DNA of 64,000 nucleotides, taken from contig CM045733.1 of NCBI GenBank assembly GCA_024760905.1, forward strand, positions 69,845,001-69,909,000, read 5' to 3'. Made by a program: the position numbers and the translations under genes. A model generated the notes under the pieces. It searched no databases. It had not been told where the DNA came from and saw nothing but the letters and a program-made list of their open reading frames with translations. How positions within the stretch are numbered: the first letter of the stretch is position 1; every line of letters starts with the position of its first letter. This stretch comes from Plotosus lineatus (lineage: Eukaryota > Chordata > Actinopteri > Siluriformes > Plotosidae). Shown here in pieces: positions 1 to 13,900 of this stretch.

Positions 1-76
1 TGCCCTGCGATGGCAATTCTTCTCTCGTTGCTCCAAATCTCCTGTTTTCTCTCTTGCACATATTTTCCTTCTTTGC

Positions 77-81
<5 letters not shown>

Positions 82-131
<50 letters not shown>
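82..131. repeat. (CT)n microsatellite
   Basis: An uninterrupted run of CT dinucleotides of about 50 nt. It lies about 20 nt inside the intron that follows the last ccdc88b exon in the window. Confidence 0.97.
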
Positions 132-134
<3 letters not shown>

Positions 135-152
135 ATCTTTTGTCCTTCTTAC

Positions 153-1373
153 CTCTTCCGGCCTCAATAGGCAGTAAACTCCATTCCTGGTCTTTTTCCA
201 ACAAGGCGTGTGGTGGTGTGTTTATGCGTGGACGTGAGCGACGGTCTCCCGGACTGAAGGACTGGGACACGCCTCCCTCTCGGCTCCTGGTTAAACCCCA
301 GCCATGTCTGGACGAGCCCAATTTACGGCGTGCCGTCCTCACGACCACTTTGGATGGATCATCTGTGTCTCCCTGGGAGGACGTTCTCCTTATTGCCGAC
401 GGAGATGCCGGGGCACTGCTGGGGTCTCTGTCCTGACCTGTACAGATGCACTGATTAATGATCAGAGTATTAAAGCGCTGCTTGTAAATATTGTCGAGAT
501 CCACACTGGTCAGTTATTCGTGGGCACTGGAGATATTTGCTTATCCGGCAACGACTTTGAGGACAGACTTCCAGCGCTCTATTAAGAGTTACTGCTCTCT
601 GAGGTGGGCTAAAGTGAACACCTCTGGTCGAAGTCCAAGAGTGAAAATGATAGCCAGACCGCTTTAGAGAGCACGCCTGTTATTGTAATGGACTTTGGAG
701 GGCAGAGTTTTACAGAGTCCCGGCTGTGCGTTTGGTGTGTGCGGCTTTGCGTGAGGTCACGGCTGCATTAACTCTGCGGTGTCTTACTGTGAGCTGATGC
801 GAGCGAGGCGGGCAGCGCGGAGTCTCCTGGCTCTTCCTGGGTGTCAATGCTGCCTATAGTGATAAACTGTGCGCGACCTTCTCTGCCTCCTTTCGGTTTT
901 ATCAGCTTCTTCATACGGTCCGCAATCCAATTGGACTTTCTGTGGAGTTCAGAAATAGATATATACACTCATGGACGGTAAAAACAGAAACAAGGAGGAA
1001 AGCCTGTTGAAGAAACACATGGAAGTTTATATAAAGTTCTCTGAGGAAAGGTCCAGTCGTGGTGGTGGTGTTGTTGTTGTTGTTGTTGTTGTTATCAGAA
1101 ATTGTAAGTGATTTGTATCTGACATGTTCATAAGTATGACGTAAACATACCTTGATTCAGAGCCAAGCTAAAGCACCTAGCATGTCTTTGTTGATAGACA
1201 ACATCCAGGGTCAGAGAAAATCTGTGTACATTTATCATCTCTAAATTCTTCCTTTAAATTTGACTAACTTGTGCTGTTTGGGTCCAGGCATGCCAGGCTC
1301 CAGAACCCGGTACTGGTCCATTATCTTATCCACCAATTTCTGCTTTTCTCTGCGCAGCTCGTTTAGCTTATCG
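153..1373 (-). CDS. ccdc88b: ccdc88b C-terminal exons: basic patch and start of tail
   Basis: Three exons (1373-1269, 939-788, 437-153) encode [20 protein letters not shown], the basic patch [19 protein letters not shown], and a Ser/Arg-rich tail with [19 protein letters not shown] and [10 protein letters not shown]. The tail matches human CCDC88B in order. The exon ending at 153 has a consensus donor (gtaaga) at 147-152, read on the minus strand. Translation therefore continues to the left of the window. The apparent stop at 130 is intronic. A (CT)n tract at about 82-131 lies in that intron. Confidence 0.88.
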
Positions 1374-1536
1374 CTGTAAAAGGAACAATGAGAGGAAGAG
1401 GAAAAGATGTCAGGAATATTCTGTTCAAATAGTTTTCAAATAATTCAAATAGAATATTCGAGTTGAATTGAAATGAAAAAAGGATATTGAATGAGAGGAA
1501 ATGCTGCAACCCAAGTGACAAAGACAGTAAATACAG

Positions 1537-1598
<62 letters not shown>

Positions 1599-4500
1599 GA
1601 TACGCACAGGTACTCTCTCTGCTGGATGTGGTGCTGGTCTCGGCTCTGGAGACTGCGTTCCAGAAGGACTCGGTTCTCTTTGGCTAGATTCTGGTTCTGC
1701 TCTACCAGGTGCCTGTTCTCTTCATCCATATTTCCTTTCAACTGAGTAAGCAGCTGAAAGTAAAAGCAGACGGTCACTTTTCAAAAATCTGCAGGAACAT
1801 AATTATTACCATAATATGTATAATATTCTGTTGTTGTTGTTGTTGTTTATGCAATGAGTCACAATATCATGGCATTCTTAATGTCGTTATTCTTCACAAC
1901 TGCCACAGCTATTCATTTCACAAAAGATTATTAATTTTAAAAGATTTCTTACAGGGTATTAAAAAACAAATACAGAGATCCCTCACTTTCCGCGGTTCAT
2001 TGGGACCGAGATCTCCCCGCGACCACCGAATTCCACGAAGCAGGATCGACACCCCCCCACCCCCCCAAACCCCACCCCCCACTGACATAAACGCACATGT
2101 GTATATAATATCAATAAATACGTATTCAAAGCTATAAATGCTTATAATAACAATTAAACATTCAAAAATAATGCGTAAGATGTAAATAAGATATAAACAC
2201 ATGCAGATGTGCATGTACGCACGCAGATGCTCACCTCACAAACATGTCAGTAGTTTTGATGGGAGATTTTGGGTTGTTTTTTTGTTTTTTTGCATAACTG
2301 GCCTTGTTTTTGTGGCATTTTCCTTAAACTTTTTCCCCTATTCTCCCTTCATTTCCTGATTTTTTTAATTCGATGAATGTTAAAAAGAAAATGCGATGCA
2401 GTGAAGCCGCATGAATTGAAGTGTGAAATAGCGAGGGATCCCGGTATACACTTTTGGCCCAAGTGTTAATGGACGTATTTAATTAATCTGTTTGTTTGTT
2501 AATTTATTTGTTTATTTATTTATTTGCACCTGGTACTGGCTGGTGAGGCGGACGTTGCTGAGGTCCAGTTGTTGGTTCTGTTCTTTAAGCATGTTGAGTT
2601 CTCCCTCCAGTTTGGTTTGCTCTAACTGGGCCATGCTTATTTCACTACGCAGAACTGAAATCTGAGCTAATAATTCCGACTGTATCTGGACCCACTCCTT
2701 CTGCTGGTTCACGTACCTGCAGGAAATTCAGCCAAAATTCAATCAAGGCAGTCACTATAGCAACCTGCTATACAAAACAAATAATCACTCAGTCTCGACT
2801 TATTTAGTTTTGCAAATCGTACGATGACCGGGTGAAGCCCGATGCAGAGCGAGGGTGTTTCTGTTGAAGTTTGCATGTTCCTCATATACTTTCATGGTTT
2901 TTCCTCAAAGTTCTTCTCTTGCATTCCACAGACCAAAGACAGGCAAATTAGGCCGAGTGGACATTCTCGGTGTGAATGTGATGTGACGTTCGTATGTTTG
3001 TATTGCCCTATAATGCTCTAGCAAGCTGAAGGGTGTACGCTACCTTCGCCTCGAGTTGACCGGCATGAGCTCCAGCCTCACGATGGCCTGAATAAATGAA
3101 GGGTGTCCAGGAAATGAAATAAGATAAACTAAAACTGTGAATAGGCTTTTAAAACATTCCTAACTCGCTTATCTGTGTGTGCGGTTCGCTAGACCTGCCG
3201 TCATCGATCATATTTAAAATATATAAAAATATACTTGAAAAGTTTAGTTTGCTTTTTCATCTTCCAGTGTGGTATATAATAAAACATTATATTTTTCTCT
3301 GAGGCACCATTCACATCAACGCACCGCACATATTGCTGAATAAGTGTTATTTATCCGGCTGAGCAGAACCGAGTCAAATTTCAGCACGGTGGTACCAGAT
3401 ATGAATAAATGTGACCCATGATGCTTTGCTGCGAAAACTATTTGTCGCATAAAATAAATCCGTCTCGCTGGTTCCTTCTGTGAACGTTACAAGGACATGG
3501 CCACCCCAACTGACCATAACAAATATTACATATACTGTAAATACAACTAAAATTTCCCCGGTGCAGCGAACTGGGTTATCATAGGCCGGCCGTGTCTCTC
3601 ACGGTCTATGCTGAGCGCTTCATGTAAAAGAACCATTGCTGACTTTCGACACGAGGCGCTGCAAAGCCGTCGGCGTGTTTCCGCCCTGCGATGGCCTGGC
3701 GAGCTGTCCAGGGTGTACTCTGCCCTCACCCGGAGTCGGCCGGGATGGGCGCCAGCCTCCTGGCGACCCTAATTAGGATTAAGTGGTTACAGAACATTAA
3801 ACCGATGAACAACCAAAATATCTAGTGTGTCCGAGACAATAAGCAGAAAATGTGTGGTACACTTCTGCTCTCGCCAGGAATCCAGAATAAAGAGTTCAGT
3901 CATATGGAAGAAAAACATACATACTTTTAAGTCAAGCTGAGATGGAGCTACTTGTGGGTGAAAGTATGAATATTTAAACACAGGTAGTATAACAGTAAGA
4001 AGGTGCCAGGAAGATAAACAGATTTTTAAAATTGTCTGGAGGGTCCGCATACAACTTGTACAAGTAGTCATGTGACGACAATCAGAAGTCTTTCTCCTTC
4101 AGTATCGTCCTGGGTTTAATCTAACGAGTCGGGTTTATCGTACTAATACTGGATCACAGTGTGTGTGTGTGTGTGTGTGAATGCAAACCACGTCACTGGT
4201 GTCTGTAGAGCACGTTGATGTTTTCATTTACTGTATTTCGCAGAACAAACCCACAAATACTGAAACTAGGCCATGGCTCAGTTTAACCGTGCATCACTCT
4301 GACATACTCGTCCGCATTTATGGTTTTCTCTGTGGGTGTCTACATCACTTCCTGTGTTTGCCTCCTCCTGATAACGGAACAAGAGTATTTCAGACTTGCC
4401 TTTCGTTCTCCATTTTGAGTCTTTCGAGCTCTTTCTCTCTCTCGGCCTGCTCCTGTACAGCTCTCTCCATTCTCTCTCGCTCTGCTTGAATCTCTTTCTT

Positions 4501-5223
4501 ATCCTCCTCCAGTTTACCTTTGCTCTCCAGTATCTCTTTATATCTAAAGATACACAGAACAGAATCACGTTCAAAAATCAAATACATTTTGTATCAGCTG
4601 GAGCTTCTGAATCACACTGTGTATCCCAGTACAGTATCTGTGGAAGCATGGGAACAGTTTCAGCAGGAATACGAACAGGATTTTCAGGATGCTTATTTTA
4701 TGAGTCTGTTCGGTCGCACCGAGCTGGAGCTACATTTATTAAATAGAGAATACAGTGGTACCTCACCTTACAAAAGTCTCACCAAACAAAAAATTCAGGT
4801 TACAAAAAGCATTTTCCCAAAAGTTTTGTCTCAGGATACGAAACAAGTTCACGTTACAAAAGTGTCATCTTAAAAATTCAAACGTTCAAACAATGCACGA
4901 GCTGCTCTCCCATCAATGACGTTCAAACATCCCACCCCACTGGTCTCCAATTGGCAAACAACTGAGCTGTCGTTCATGTCGCCTTTACTCGAGCACCATG
5001 TTGGACAGGTCCACCTGTCGCCATCTTGGACAGGGATCCCATTGGATAGGAGGGCTGACGCATCTTCCTCCCATTGCCTGTTATGGAGCTGAATCCACCA
5101 TGATGCTTTTCGTGTAAAGGACAGAGTTACTGTTGTTTCATGCTTTATTTCTTGACTCAGACTTTTAACTTTCCATAAACATTTGTAAGATTATAACTCT
5201 GCTAAGAAGACATGGTCAATGCG

Positions 5224-5259
<36 letters not shown>

Positions 5260-8200
5260 ATTTCCAGTGCAAGTGAGAAGAAGAAACGGGCTCGAGTGAT
5301 ATCGCAAAGGAATACGGCCAAACCCGTGTACCATCAGTACGATATTGAAGCAGAAGGAGGTCTTAAAAGGTATGCTTTTATCATTTTTAAAGGGTTTAGG
5401 GGGTAGTATTGGGAGCCTTGGAACGAATCACCCGTTTTACATGTAAAATGCGGTTCAACTTACGGAAAATGCAGGTTACGAAAAAAGCTCTGGAACGGAT
5501 TAATTTCGTAAGGTGAGGTACCGCTGTATTTGAAGGCAGCCTAACACTCTCAGAGGTAAAGCGCTTTACGCCCACTTATATGAATGAGCTCACAGACGCC
5601 CATGATTGAGTGAGTTTAAGGGAAGTGAATATATGGCTAATCAGGATATGGGCAAATGTTATTGGGTGAAAGAATTAAAAAAAAAATAATAATAAAAAAA
5701 AGCATTCATGCTGTCAGTGAGTGATGATTAATTCAATTGTAGTGACACTAGCATGCAGAGGTTTCTGAGAGCTTGTGTGGTGTAAAGGTGGGTGGATAGT
5801 GCTTTCCTCCAAGTGTGTTATGCTACCAGTGTCATTGCTTGAGCAGCTCAGCTGACTTTGCATCCCTTGGCGAATGCATGTGATAACCTTCAGTTAGTAA
5901 CTGTCATGTAATAGAGGAGAATGCAGTACGGTGCTCTTATATTGGAAAATTAGAAAGAAAATCCAGGTTCGAAATCAATCCATAGCACTGATCAGATGCT
6001 GTTATGATCTTGAGTTGACTTTTTAAGGGGGACTTGTGCAAAGTTTTCGGAACATTTCCCCGTGCTATAATAATGGACCTTACCTGGCTTCCAATTCTCG
6101 ATGCTGAGCCTCTAAAGCTCGACTGCTGCTCTTTAGCTGACTGTGCTTGGTCAGAAGCTCTTCTAGCTCGACCTCCTGCCTCTGCTGTAAAGCTGTCAGC
6201 CTTTCATGGTCCCGTCTCAACAATTCACAACGCGCTGCTGACTCTTCTTTCTCCTTCTGCCACACCTTATTCTCAGCCTCTAGAGAAGCACAGCGTACCT
6301 CGGTCTCTCTGCACCGTGCCAAGACCGAGGCTTTATGGGAGCTTAGAGATGTTTGCTCCACCTAAGTGAAAAAGGAAAAGAGTAAATATTGCCTAAATCT
6401 TAAAAAGTTTACATAATACGTTGTTGAACCTTAATTCCGAATGCTAGGGATTTATTTTCTATAACAGAAGTCCTGACAGTCATGCAGGCTGTATATCAAG
6501 TTTATGTTTCTGCACTCACTTCAATACTTTATTGTCTGTGCTGTAAGAACATATTTAACAAGGTTTGTATGGCAGATGCTACACATAATCACAGACTAAT
6601 AATAACAACTCTGTGATGTGTGTAGCTTGTGGGTGCTAAGTAGGTATGCAACGAAAGTGTGATGCGGATGTAATGCGATGTGATGTGGGCATGACGGATG
6701 TGATGGGAACCTTATGTGGACGTGTTGGAGATGTGTTAGGGTGATTGATGAAGACGTGCTGGGGATGTGATGGTCACTTGACAGGAACGTGACTGCCACC
6801 ACACGGATAGCATCAGACTTAGTGTAGTTTGCATCCCGGGGGGGGAAAAAAATCGTTAAAAGCTAATAATTCCACACCCACACAAACACACTCGGACACA
6901 CACAGGAACCTGTAGTTTGGTGTTCAAGTCCTGCATTTTAGAGCAGCTTTCCTGCAGGCTGATGGAGTGGCGTTGCAGTGTGTCCAGCTGTTCTCGCAGC
7001 TGAGTGCAGACTGCCTGTGACTGTGCCAGTTGTGAAAGCAATACCTCCCGTTCCCGCTGTAGCACTGCATTCTGGAATATAATGTAAGAACCTTGGTCAG
7101 TGCCAATCAGCAGAGAAGTGACATCATGATGGTACAGGACTCCGAACCATAAAATACTGTATACCTCTTTCTCCAAACTGATCAGCTTCTCACTGACTCG
7201 GTGCTGCCTTTCTCTGTTGATTTCGAGACTCTGTGTTTTTGTGTGTTCAGGAGTTCTGGTGTCCTCAGTTGAAGAGACAATGGCGATGTTGTCTGGAATC
7301 TCTGTAACCTGTTCCTTAGCGACGCTGTGTTCTGGACCTCCATTCTGCTCTGGACTTTGTCTGTTTGATTCAGTAGCTTCCGTCACCCCAGTGCCTGGAT
7401 GACGCGGGGAGGCAGTGACCTCCGATACCACTCTGGCATGCTCAGCTTGCAGCTGTTCAAGTTCTGAGGCAGCCATTTTCAGCTTGCCATCCAACTCTTC
7501 ATGTGACTTGTTTAACTCGGTGACCTGATTGGTCAGCTTCTGGGATAGTACTCTCTCCCTATTTAACTCCTAAAGTGGAAAATAAGTAAGAAATATATAT
7601 ATTTTTTAATTCTATTCGAACATTAGTGGAACACATTCCTCCACCTCAAAGATGGACATAGAAAATATTTACAATGAGAAATGTATTGAGCAGACCTGGG
7701 TTAGCGAGGTGATCTGTGTGCTGTTGTCCGCATTTATTGCACTCAACTGTTGGTTCTCCTTGTGCAGGTCCTCTAGTTGTATGCAGGTCTCTTTAAGCTG
7801 AGCAAGTTCCTGACACACACGCCTATAGAAACATGGGGTGAATACAATCCTCAGTCTGCGCTTATGCAATAAACCTTGTGTATAAAACTGCGTAAGGAGC
7901 TGAGCAGTTACAGCAGTTTGTGATTTTAGGGCCCTTTCCTACCTGTGAGACAAACTGCAATCACTTGGAAACAGGCCATTTCCCGTCCCCTTATGCCATA
8001 AACTTGTGCCTTGTGAGGCAGACCTGAGACTCTGTTATGGCTACGATGAAGATACTTAAAAATAAGCATAAGCCTAGAGTAAAATAAATCTAGCCCCTCT
8101 GTGGCCAAGTGCTCAAGAGCACAAGATTGGCCACGCTTTCAAAGAGGGAGGGCTGCCATACGTTCTTTCCTTTGTCACTCACAGCAACATTATCCAATCA

Positions 8201-9729
8201 TGGGCATCTGTGAGCTTATGTACAGTCGGCCCTCTACTTACGAAATTAATCCGTTGCAGAGTCTTTTTCGTAAACTGGAGTTCTTGTAAGTAGAGGTGCA
8301 TCTTACATGTAAAACGCGTGATTCGTTCCAAAGCTCCCAAGACTACCCATAAACCCTATAAAAATGATAAAAGTACACCAATTTTGTATGAAATATGTGT
8401 TAAAAGTTAAAATTATTTACCTTTTTTTAAATCTCTCGAATCACCCATGCGACGCTTCAAAGTCCGGGGGTTGCTGGTCTGAAGAACCCTCACTCCCACT
8501 CCCACCCCCACCCCCACCCCCACTCTCCTTCACGGGGTCCTTAAATATGGCGGTTGCTTTTGCCGAAATAATCGCCTCCGTCACTTTATCTCTGCTTTTA
8601 AGTTCTCCTTCTGCTTCAATATCATCCCGATGTAGAGGAGTTTCGGCCGTACTCCTTTGCGATTTCGCTCAACCGCATCCCACTTTCGTATTTTTTTTTT
8701 TTTATTATCTCCTGCTTCACATTGATTAATAACGGAGCCCGCTTCTTCTTTTTGATGTCACCGGGAATCACTTTCTTGGGGTCCATGATGGATAACGAAA
8801 TATAACGCTGCAATGATCACTCTCAAAAAACCCCACGAGCCAACAGTCCTGTTCAACTCTCCTTCACGCGTGTCACAAACAGGAAGTATGGGTACAGGAA
8901 TGGGTACAGTTCAGCTCCCTCCTGGCCAATGGGAGGCCAGCGGGGCAGGAAGTTGGGAGACAGCCAATGAGAGAGCAACTCGTGCATTGTTTGAATGTTT
9001 GAATGGCGCATTTGGCGCTTTTCGTAAAAAGAGGTTGTTTCGTATGGTAAGGTAAGGTCAAGTCTGTTGGGATTTTTACACCTGAGCCTAGTGGCTCATC
9101 AGGCCGGTGCTTATCCCTGGTTTCTGTAGCGTGAAGCGACCAGGAGTTCAGCTCCTCCTTGATGGGACGCTAGTCCATCGCAGGTTACCTTCCCAGTATA
9201 TTTTTACTGGTACCCATTTATACTGCTGGGTGAACACAGGCACACTTGTGGTTAAGACCTTGCCCAGGGGTCTCAGCACAGTGAGGGTCTCAGTGGGATT
9301 CGAACTCACAACCTCCAGATCATGCCTCCAGAGCACCCTAACCACTTTTTTTTCATAAGTAGAGGGCTGACTGTATATGGATGATGCTTTCTTTTGAGTG
9401 TATCACACCTCCCTTTGGACACTACAGCAAAGTAAACAGTTGATGTAGTCATTTTCTAATTATAATTCTTTGTAGTGATTTTCTTTTTTTGTCTCTTTCT
9501 GTGTATGGATTTCTCGAGTGTATATCTAAAAATATAGTATAGTGTATAAATCTACTTATGATGCATGCCACTGAATATTTTCAGTCATATTCTAATATTG
9601 ATGCATGACTTTTCAAAGCCGCGTAAACCAAATGAGGGGTTTGGATGAGGGGAGGCTGGCACCTATTTCTGCCAACTGTGGTCGAAGGTGGGGTACACCC
9701 TGAACAGCTCATCATACAACTGCAAGGCC

Positions 9730-9780
<51 letters not shown>

Positions 9781-10930
9781 TTTCACACCTAGAGATTTGG
9801 AACAGCCAATTAGCCTAGTGTGCATGTTTTTGGACTGTGGGAGGAAACTGGAGTACCGAGAGAAAACACAGAGAGAATACGAAATTCCACACGGATACAC
9901 CTGAGCTCAAGAATTGAACCCAGGATTTCTTGCTGTGAGGTGGATATGCCAACCATAACAGTATCATACGCCCTCATATCCTTAATAAATAGAGCTAAAT
10001 AATATAGAATATATTCTATTAATAAAACAAATTATCAATAATAGAAGTGGTGGTAAAAGTAGTGCTATAGGAATCAGTACCTGTGCTGGAGCTCCAGGCT
10101 GCAGGCCCTCTGATTGCCGTGTTCCAGGGCCGAGGCGGTGCTCTCTAGCTGCTGCCGGAGTCTGGCCATCTCACGTTCTTTCTGTCTCTGCTCACGCCGT
10201 TGACTGTCCAGCTCAGACTGACACACCTCCTTATCCTGTTCCAGGCGTGAGACCTCCAGCATGGCCTCATCCCATCGCTTGCTCAGAGTTTCGATCTCAA
10301 TGCCAGACTCCTTCAGCTCAACTTCAAGCTCCTCTTCCCGTCTTCGAGAAGAGTCCAAGCTCCGGCCTAAACGTTCAAGCTCTGCCTTCAGAGTTTGGTT
10401 GGTCAACTCAAGCTGATCACCCTTTAAAACAGCAAAAAAAAACAAAACAAACAAACAAGCTCAAATCATTTCCGATTCTCTAAGCTCAAATCGTTTTAAG
10501 TCGCTCTACCGTGAATGGTTTCAGTGGAAGCTATTTATAATATTTATAATTCCCTGGACACCCACATTTCTTGCCTCTGGAAAAAGGTACAGGACACTAA
10601 AAACAACAACCTAATAGACTCAAGAACAGCTTTTACCCATAAGCTGTAAAACGTGTAACCCCACCACCACCATCTCACACACACGGACTGAAGAAACATC
10701 ATTCAGGCTGTCTTCCTGGACTGTGCACTACTCGTGTTTAACTGCAATACTCGTGTTTAGAGCTGGTCATGACATCATAACATTTTAGCAGCGTGCACCT
10801 TATAATTAAAAGCGATACCTCTTAGCTGGTATATATCGTGCACCTCTCACGTATCATTCACCCTTCTGTATATGTGTGAACACGTGAATATATGCATAAA
10901 TATGTAAATGTGTGAAGAGATGAATATAAG

Positions 10931-10985
<55 letters not shown>

Positions 10986-13900
10986 GGAATACGCACATGT
11001 TTTGCTTAGTATAGTTCTGTAGTTTTCCTTTTTGCACGTTCTTTTATAATTGATGCTAAACTGATTTTCATCGTCTATGCAACACTGACAATAAAGATTT
11101 CTTATCTTATCAAATATTTTATAAAGAAATTATTCTGTAAAATTATTTTAAGAGTGAAATCTTGATAAAGTGCAAAAACACTTATAAGATGTTTAATCCG
11201 TCTTCCAAAAGTAACTTTATGTTTTTACATTTCTAATCTACCTTTGATATAATTTGACCCACAACTCGATTCACAGTACTTAACAAATTTATTATAATTA
11301 TAATTTATTACCGGCAACAAATAAAAGAAATAAAAACATTTCTGAAAAGTTTATGACAGGACACGTTTTATTTGTGTCTGTTTTTTGAAAAGAAGAAACT
11401 TGAACAGATTTCTTATGTGTAAAAAGCCAAATTCAGCAGGAAACTCTATTTTCTAAAAGTATAGCGTGTGGTGTCTTTGGCCTTTGTAACGGTGAGCATT
11501 CTTGCTGGCAATGTATTTACATATTTTTCCATAATTTCATCCATTATTTCCAACATTCCAGATTGCTGTTTCTTGTTCATATAATTTCTCCCCAATCTGA
11601 ATGATTGTTTGGATCCTTCTTTTTCTGATATATGAATCCCAAGCCAAAAAAACAAGAGCATTTCTGTCCGTTGTGACAGATGATGTAATGGGTGTGTTAA
11701 GCACTTCTACATGACGCTCGTGAACTGGCGTTCCAGACTCAAAAATGACACGGCTTCAAGTTTTATTGTACATCTTCACCTTGCGCACTGAGGCCCGAAG
11801 AGAATCTATAGTGGCTTTCAGGGTTTCTCTCTCCCTCTCCAGTGCTGCTCTATCTCCTTCTAACTGAGGGATGACTGCAGCCTCCATTTTCTGCAGTTCT
11901 GCCTGACTGCGCAGACACATCAGCTCTTCCTCCTGGTGCATGGATTCACACTGCAAAATCTAGAAAATAAAAATAGCTATGTAATTTATGAAAAATATCA
12001 AATCGTTAATATCATTAGCAGCGTGTAAGATCGGGACTGTTTTAACTTATATATACCAACTTTTTGAAATTTTTTGAAAATTTGCTTCATTTTTGCTTAT
12101 TTTCGTTCTTGAGATTTGCTTCAACTTTTTTTTTTTAATAGACATAAACATATATCAACATTTCTATCTAAAGCACTTGTCATATATGCTGGACTACATG
12201 TATACAGCAGATCAGAAAATTGGACAAATTTCTAAAATTGTTATGAATTTTTTGTTCATTTGTTTTCAAAAATTCAGAAATTCCCATAATGCAAAAAAAA
12301 AAAAAAAAAACCTTTTAAAGAGCTTTGTCATAGAGTTTTGAACATTTTTCAAATCTTTTATTGGTCTAAAAAGTTACCTTCAAATGTGACTTAGTGTATG
12401 GCTTTATTTTATATTTTTAAAAATTGGTTTTCTGCCCAGCACGTTCAGTTCGATGTGTGCATAATTACCATTATTCTGTTTAATAGCTGTGTGTAATGTA
12501 GTAGAAAGACCTGGGGAATGTTCATTATATAATCTGTAGTGAAGTGTTGAATAGTTTACTGACACTTTGTTTGTGATAACCTGTTAAACTTATAACTGAA
12601 CTATCAAGTGATTATTAAATTACCATCTTGTGAGCGTTGAGGCAATAATCAAGCGGTTCAGTAATTGCTAAATTTCTACTTAATCTGATGACTTAAGTGA
12701 TTAACTAAATGTTGATATGAAATAAGTGGATGATATCAAGAAGACTTGCAGAAGGGCCAGAAAGTGGGCCCTGGGTGATGTGCTGGCATGACCCCAGTGG
12801 GGGTTTCTACGTAGCTACGTAAAGCTGCAGAGCCCAGAAGAGACCGTACATTCGTTCACGGGCCTCAGTATGAGACCCAGAGGTTATTATATGTCAAACC
12901 AGGCCCAAAGTCAACACAGTTTCTCCCCGAAAACAGCCACCGACGATTATCCATCTTCACGAGTTGGAAAATACAGTAATTGTAGCAAACATTTCTGCGG
13001 AAATACCCAAGGCTGTATACACTACGATCCAGGGCGGGGCTGAGCTTTTTGGTTGCGTCTTCGCATGCTCATTTGAAGGCCTCACTTGCTTACTGATAGT
13101 TCAACTTAATAAATTGTTTCTGGTTTTTGAATCTGAATCTTTTGGTGAATTAAAGTGTGTTCGCTATAAGAGTAAATTCGCTGATACCTCTATCTGTTTC
13201 CTGGCTTCTGTAAGGTTCTCTGCTGCTTTCTTTAGTCTCTGGCTCTCAACTTCCAGAAGAGCCAGCCTCTGCTCTGTCTCTCGGGTCTTCTTAGTCTGCT
13301 CTCCCAGTTTGGAGTGTAGTTCTTGGACCAGATTTGCCTGCTGATCCCTCTCTTCCATCGACTGCTGCAGCTGAGAAGCTAGAGCGTGCATCTCCCTGTG
13401 GAGCTTCTCCACCTCCACCTCTCCTGCTTCTTCCTCTCGTTTGCTTTTTTGTACGACTCTCTGCTCATCTGATTTGCTTTCTACTTTTGGCATCATGCTT
13501 TCAGTTTTATCTTTAGCTGTCTCTGTCCACTTCTCTCCTTCAGCATTTCCTCTTTCTTTTGATGTTACGACATTTTTGCTCTCCTCTTTTCTCTCTTTGA
13601 GGAGCACTTCCTCTCCTTCTCCAGCTTCCCTCCGTGCCCTAATCACCTCCTCGTTTCTTTTCTCACTTTTGTGCGCCTCTTCCTCTTTTCCTGTGTCTTT
13701 TCCTTCACACGCCCCTCTTGGGATCTCTCTCTCCACCCCTCCATATGACCTTTCCTTCTTCTTTTCTTGGAGTCTTGTTTTCTCCAGCTCTTCAAAGTTT
13801 CTCTTGAGACTGGTATTTTCATTCTTCAGGTTTTGGAGCTGGTAGATTGTGGGGAAAGAAAAATTAGACATTAAGGTCAAAAACAGAAGATCAAGCAAAC

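Noticed and set aside
130..152. Stop codon at 130 as the end of ccdc88b
   Set aside because: A consensus donor at 147-152 precedes it, so this is intron. The human-like tail should continue further.
1491..1745. Plus-strand open frame through the (GT)n tract
   Set aside because: A microsatellite read as VCVCVC plus the antisense of a ccdc88b exon. Not a gene.
8364..8729. Plus-strand open frame with proline run
   Set aside because: It is the antisense of a Tigger element with a simple C-rich repeat and has no gene features.
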